From: CAYUNA01 sp047629355
GTDB lineage: Bacteria > Bacteroidota > Bacteroidia > Chitinophagales > Saprospiraceae
Direction of reading: 5' to 3'
DNA length: 7,001 bases
Assembly (NCBI GenBank): GCA_047629355.1
Contig: JBLHWU010000291.1
Coordinates: 1-7,001 of the forward strand
The notes beneath the pieces are model-generated. The model was not told where the DNA came from, ran no database searches, and saw nothing but the letters and a program-made list of their open reading frames with translations. Below are positions 6,394-7,001 of the stretch, in pieces. Both the position numbers and the translations under genes were made by a program. How positions within the stretch are numbered: position 1 is the first letter of the stretch; each line of letters opens with the position of its first letter.

Positions 6394-6430
6394 AAAGCCT
6401 TTCCAATCTTGGGAAGGCTTTTTTTGTTTT
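6394..6430 (+). terminator. Intrinsic terminator of infB
   Basis: Positions 6394-6404 pair with 6411-6421 (11 bp, one G-T wobble) around the 6-nt loop AATCTT. The GC-rich core is AAGCC/GGCTT, and the T-tract runs from 6419 to 6425, then GTTTT. This is a classical Rho-independent terminator about 90 nt after the infB stop, and it closes the transcription unit. Because the IS transposase downstream is transcribed toward infB, it may also limit transcription coming from that side, although the T-tract on the other strand is poor. Confidence 0.88.
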
Positions 6431-6686
6431 AGTGGTTTGATTATGAATTAGTCATCGTTTTTCTTTTGAATTTGTGAGTGTAGCATGAACGAGTAGCATT
6501 TTTCTAATCATTTCGTATAGAAAATTTGCCTGCTTGTAGCATCCATAATAGAAATTGCTTTTACTTCACCTCTTGACAAGTTGAAGTAATAATATATTAT
6601 AATATAATTTCATCATAGAAATATCTATAATTATAATATTGAAAACCTCTATCACCATTTTCTTCAAATGTATATTCCGATGTCAC
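6431..6686. other. AT-rich spacer between the infB terminator and the insertion sequence
   Basis: No gene is seen. The part from about 6588 to 6640 is nearly pure A/T. An 8-bp inverted repeat, TTACTTCA (6561-6568) and TGAAGTAA (6582-6589), encloses a second small one (CTTG 6572-6575, CAAG 6577-6580). The last eight bases before the IS end, about 6679-6686, would be one copy of a target-site duplication if the element follows the 8-bp habit of the ISL3 family; the other copy is outside the window. Confidence 0.5.
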
Positions 6687-7001
6687 GGGTTCTTCGTCAC
6701 TTTTGGTGAATTGTTTCACCCCGTTTTCCTCAAGACCTTTTTTTTTAGCAATTCAAACCCACCTCGTCCATACATTTGGCGCTTGATATTTTTTAACCGA
6801 TTAACTTGCCCTTCAACCTGACCATTACTCCATTTCAAAGAGACAGCGGCTCTGACCGCATCGTAATCTCGAAGCAAGCCATTGGCAAATGTTTTCAGAG
6901 CTGATATCTCACTTTCTTTAGCATCCTTTATCCAGGTGTCTAATCTCCTTTTTCCAAGTTCATCTGTCATCTTCTTAAATCTAGGCACCAATTGACTTGC
7001 T
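6687..7001 (-). mobile_element. Partial ISL3-family insertion sequence, transposase-3' end
   Basis: The element boundary is placed at about 6687, where GGGTTCTTCGTCACTTTTGG begins. It resembles the terminal inverted repeats of ISL3-family elements, which typically start GG(C/T)TCTT and carry a GTCA-rich stretch. The transposase stop lies about 29 bp inside this end, also as usual for the family. A 6-bp hairpin (6705-6710 with 6715-6720) covers the stop codon. The other end is beyond position 7001, so completeness cannot be judged. The exact boundary is uncertain by one or two bases. Confidence 0.72.
6716..7001 (-). CDS. ISL3-family transposase, C-terminal part
   Basis: This is a DDE-type transposase that would cut and join the ends of its own element. 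Only the last 94 residues are in the window; the frame stays open to the edge, so the gene begins further right. The segment LKWSNGQVEGQVNRLKNIKR, followed by QMYGRGGFELLKKKVL, is the strongly conserved C-terminal block of ISL3 transposases; the E of QVEGQ should be the third catalytic acidic residue. Upstream residues (FKKMTDELGKRRLDTWIKDA and the FANGLLRDYDAVRAAV helix) also fit the family. A full family member has about 400-430 residues. There is no frameshift or internal stop in the visible part. It is oriented toward infB, convergent with it, and ends in TGA (6716-6718). Confidence 0.9.
   Translation of the reverse strand, partial: ASQLVPRFKKMTDELGKRRLDTWIKDAKESEISALKTFANGLLRDYDAVRAAVSLKWSNGQVEGQVNRLKNIKRQMYGRGGFELLKKKVLRKTG

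Noticed and set aside
6573..6603. TTGACA and TATAAT resembling an E. coli-type promoter
   Set aside because: Spacing is 19 nt and the DNA is almost pure A/T; the organism appears to use TAnnTTTG promoters, and no gene follows on the plus strand.
6639..6821. 60-residue plus-strand open frame
   Set aside because: It crosses the IS boundary and is antisense to the conserved transposase C-terminus.

Overview
The window most resembles a Bacteroidota chromosome, possibly a Saprospiria-type lineage. Evidence for the phylum: three sites with the -7 motif TAnnTTTG preceded by a TTG about 18-20 nt upstream; AT-rich start regions without Shine-Dalgarno sequences; a short 413-residue NusA; and a very long IF2 with a Pro/Ala-rich and Gly/Arg-rich N-terminal arm carrying GLxIxGKI motifs. 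The lineage below phylum is a guess.

Layout: 1-604 is AT-rich and has no confident gene. It holds an unrecognised minus-strand open frame (123-353), a perfect 14-bp palindrome (401-414) and a possible promoter (480-508). A good promoter (605-635) is followed by a 16-bp leader hairpin with a GCAA loop (656-691) and then rimP (723-1202). A 94-nt nested inverted repeat built from heptamers (1201-1294) fills the gap to nusA (1308-2549). The next roughly 590 nt hold a hairpin (2667-2701), a textbook Bacteroidota promoter overlapped by an inverted repeat (2834-2884), and a roughly 250-nt leader ending in alternative hairpins before infB (3144-6302). After infB come a tandem heptamer array (6307-6355) and a strong intrinsic terminator (6394-6430). 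An AT-rich spacer then leads to the end of an ISL3-family insertion sequence (from about 6687), whose minus-strand transposase runs out of the window.

The three housekeeping genes act in ribosome maturation (RimP), transcription elongation, pausing and antitermination (NusA), and initiation of translation (IF2). Their order is the widely conserved rimP-nusA-infB order. What stands out is the non-coding DNA between them: each junction carries its own structured element, and infB seems to have a promoter of its own, so the cluster may be two transcription units. I see no evidence of a novel defence, biosynthetic or mobile system. The interesting signals are the possible RNA-level control elements and the repeat families in the intergenic gaps.
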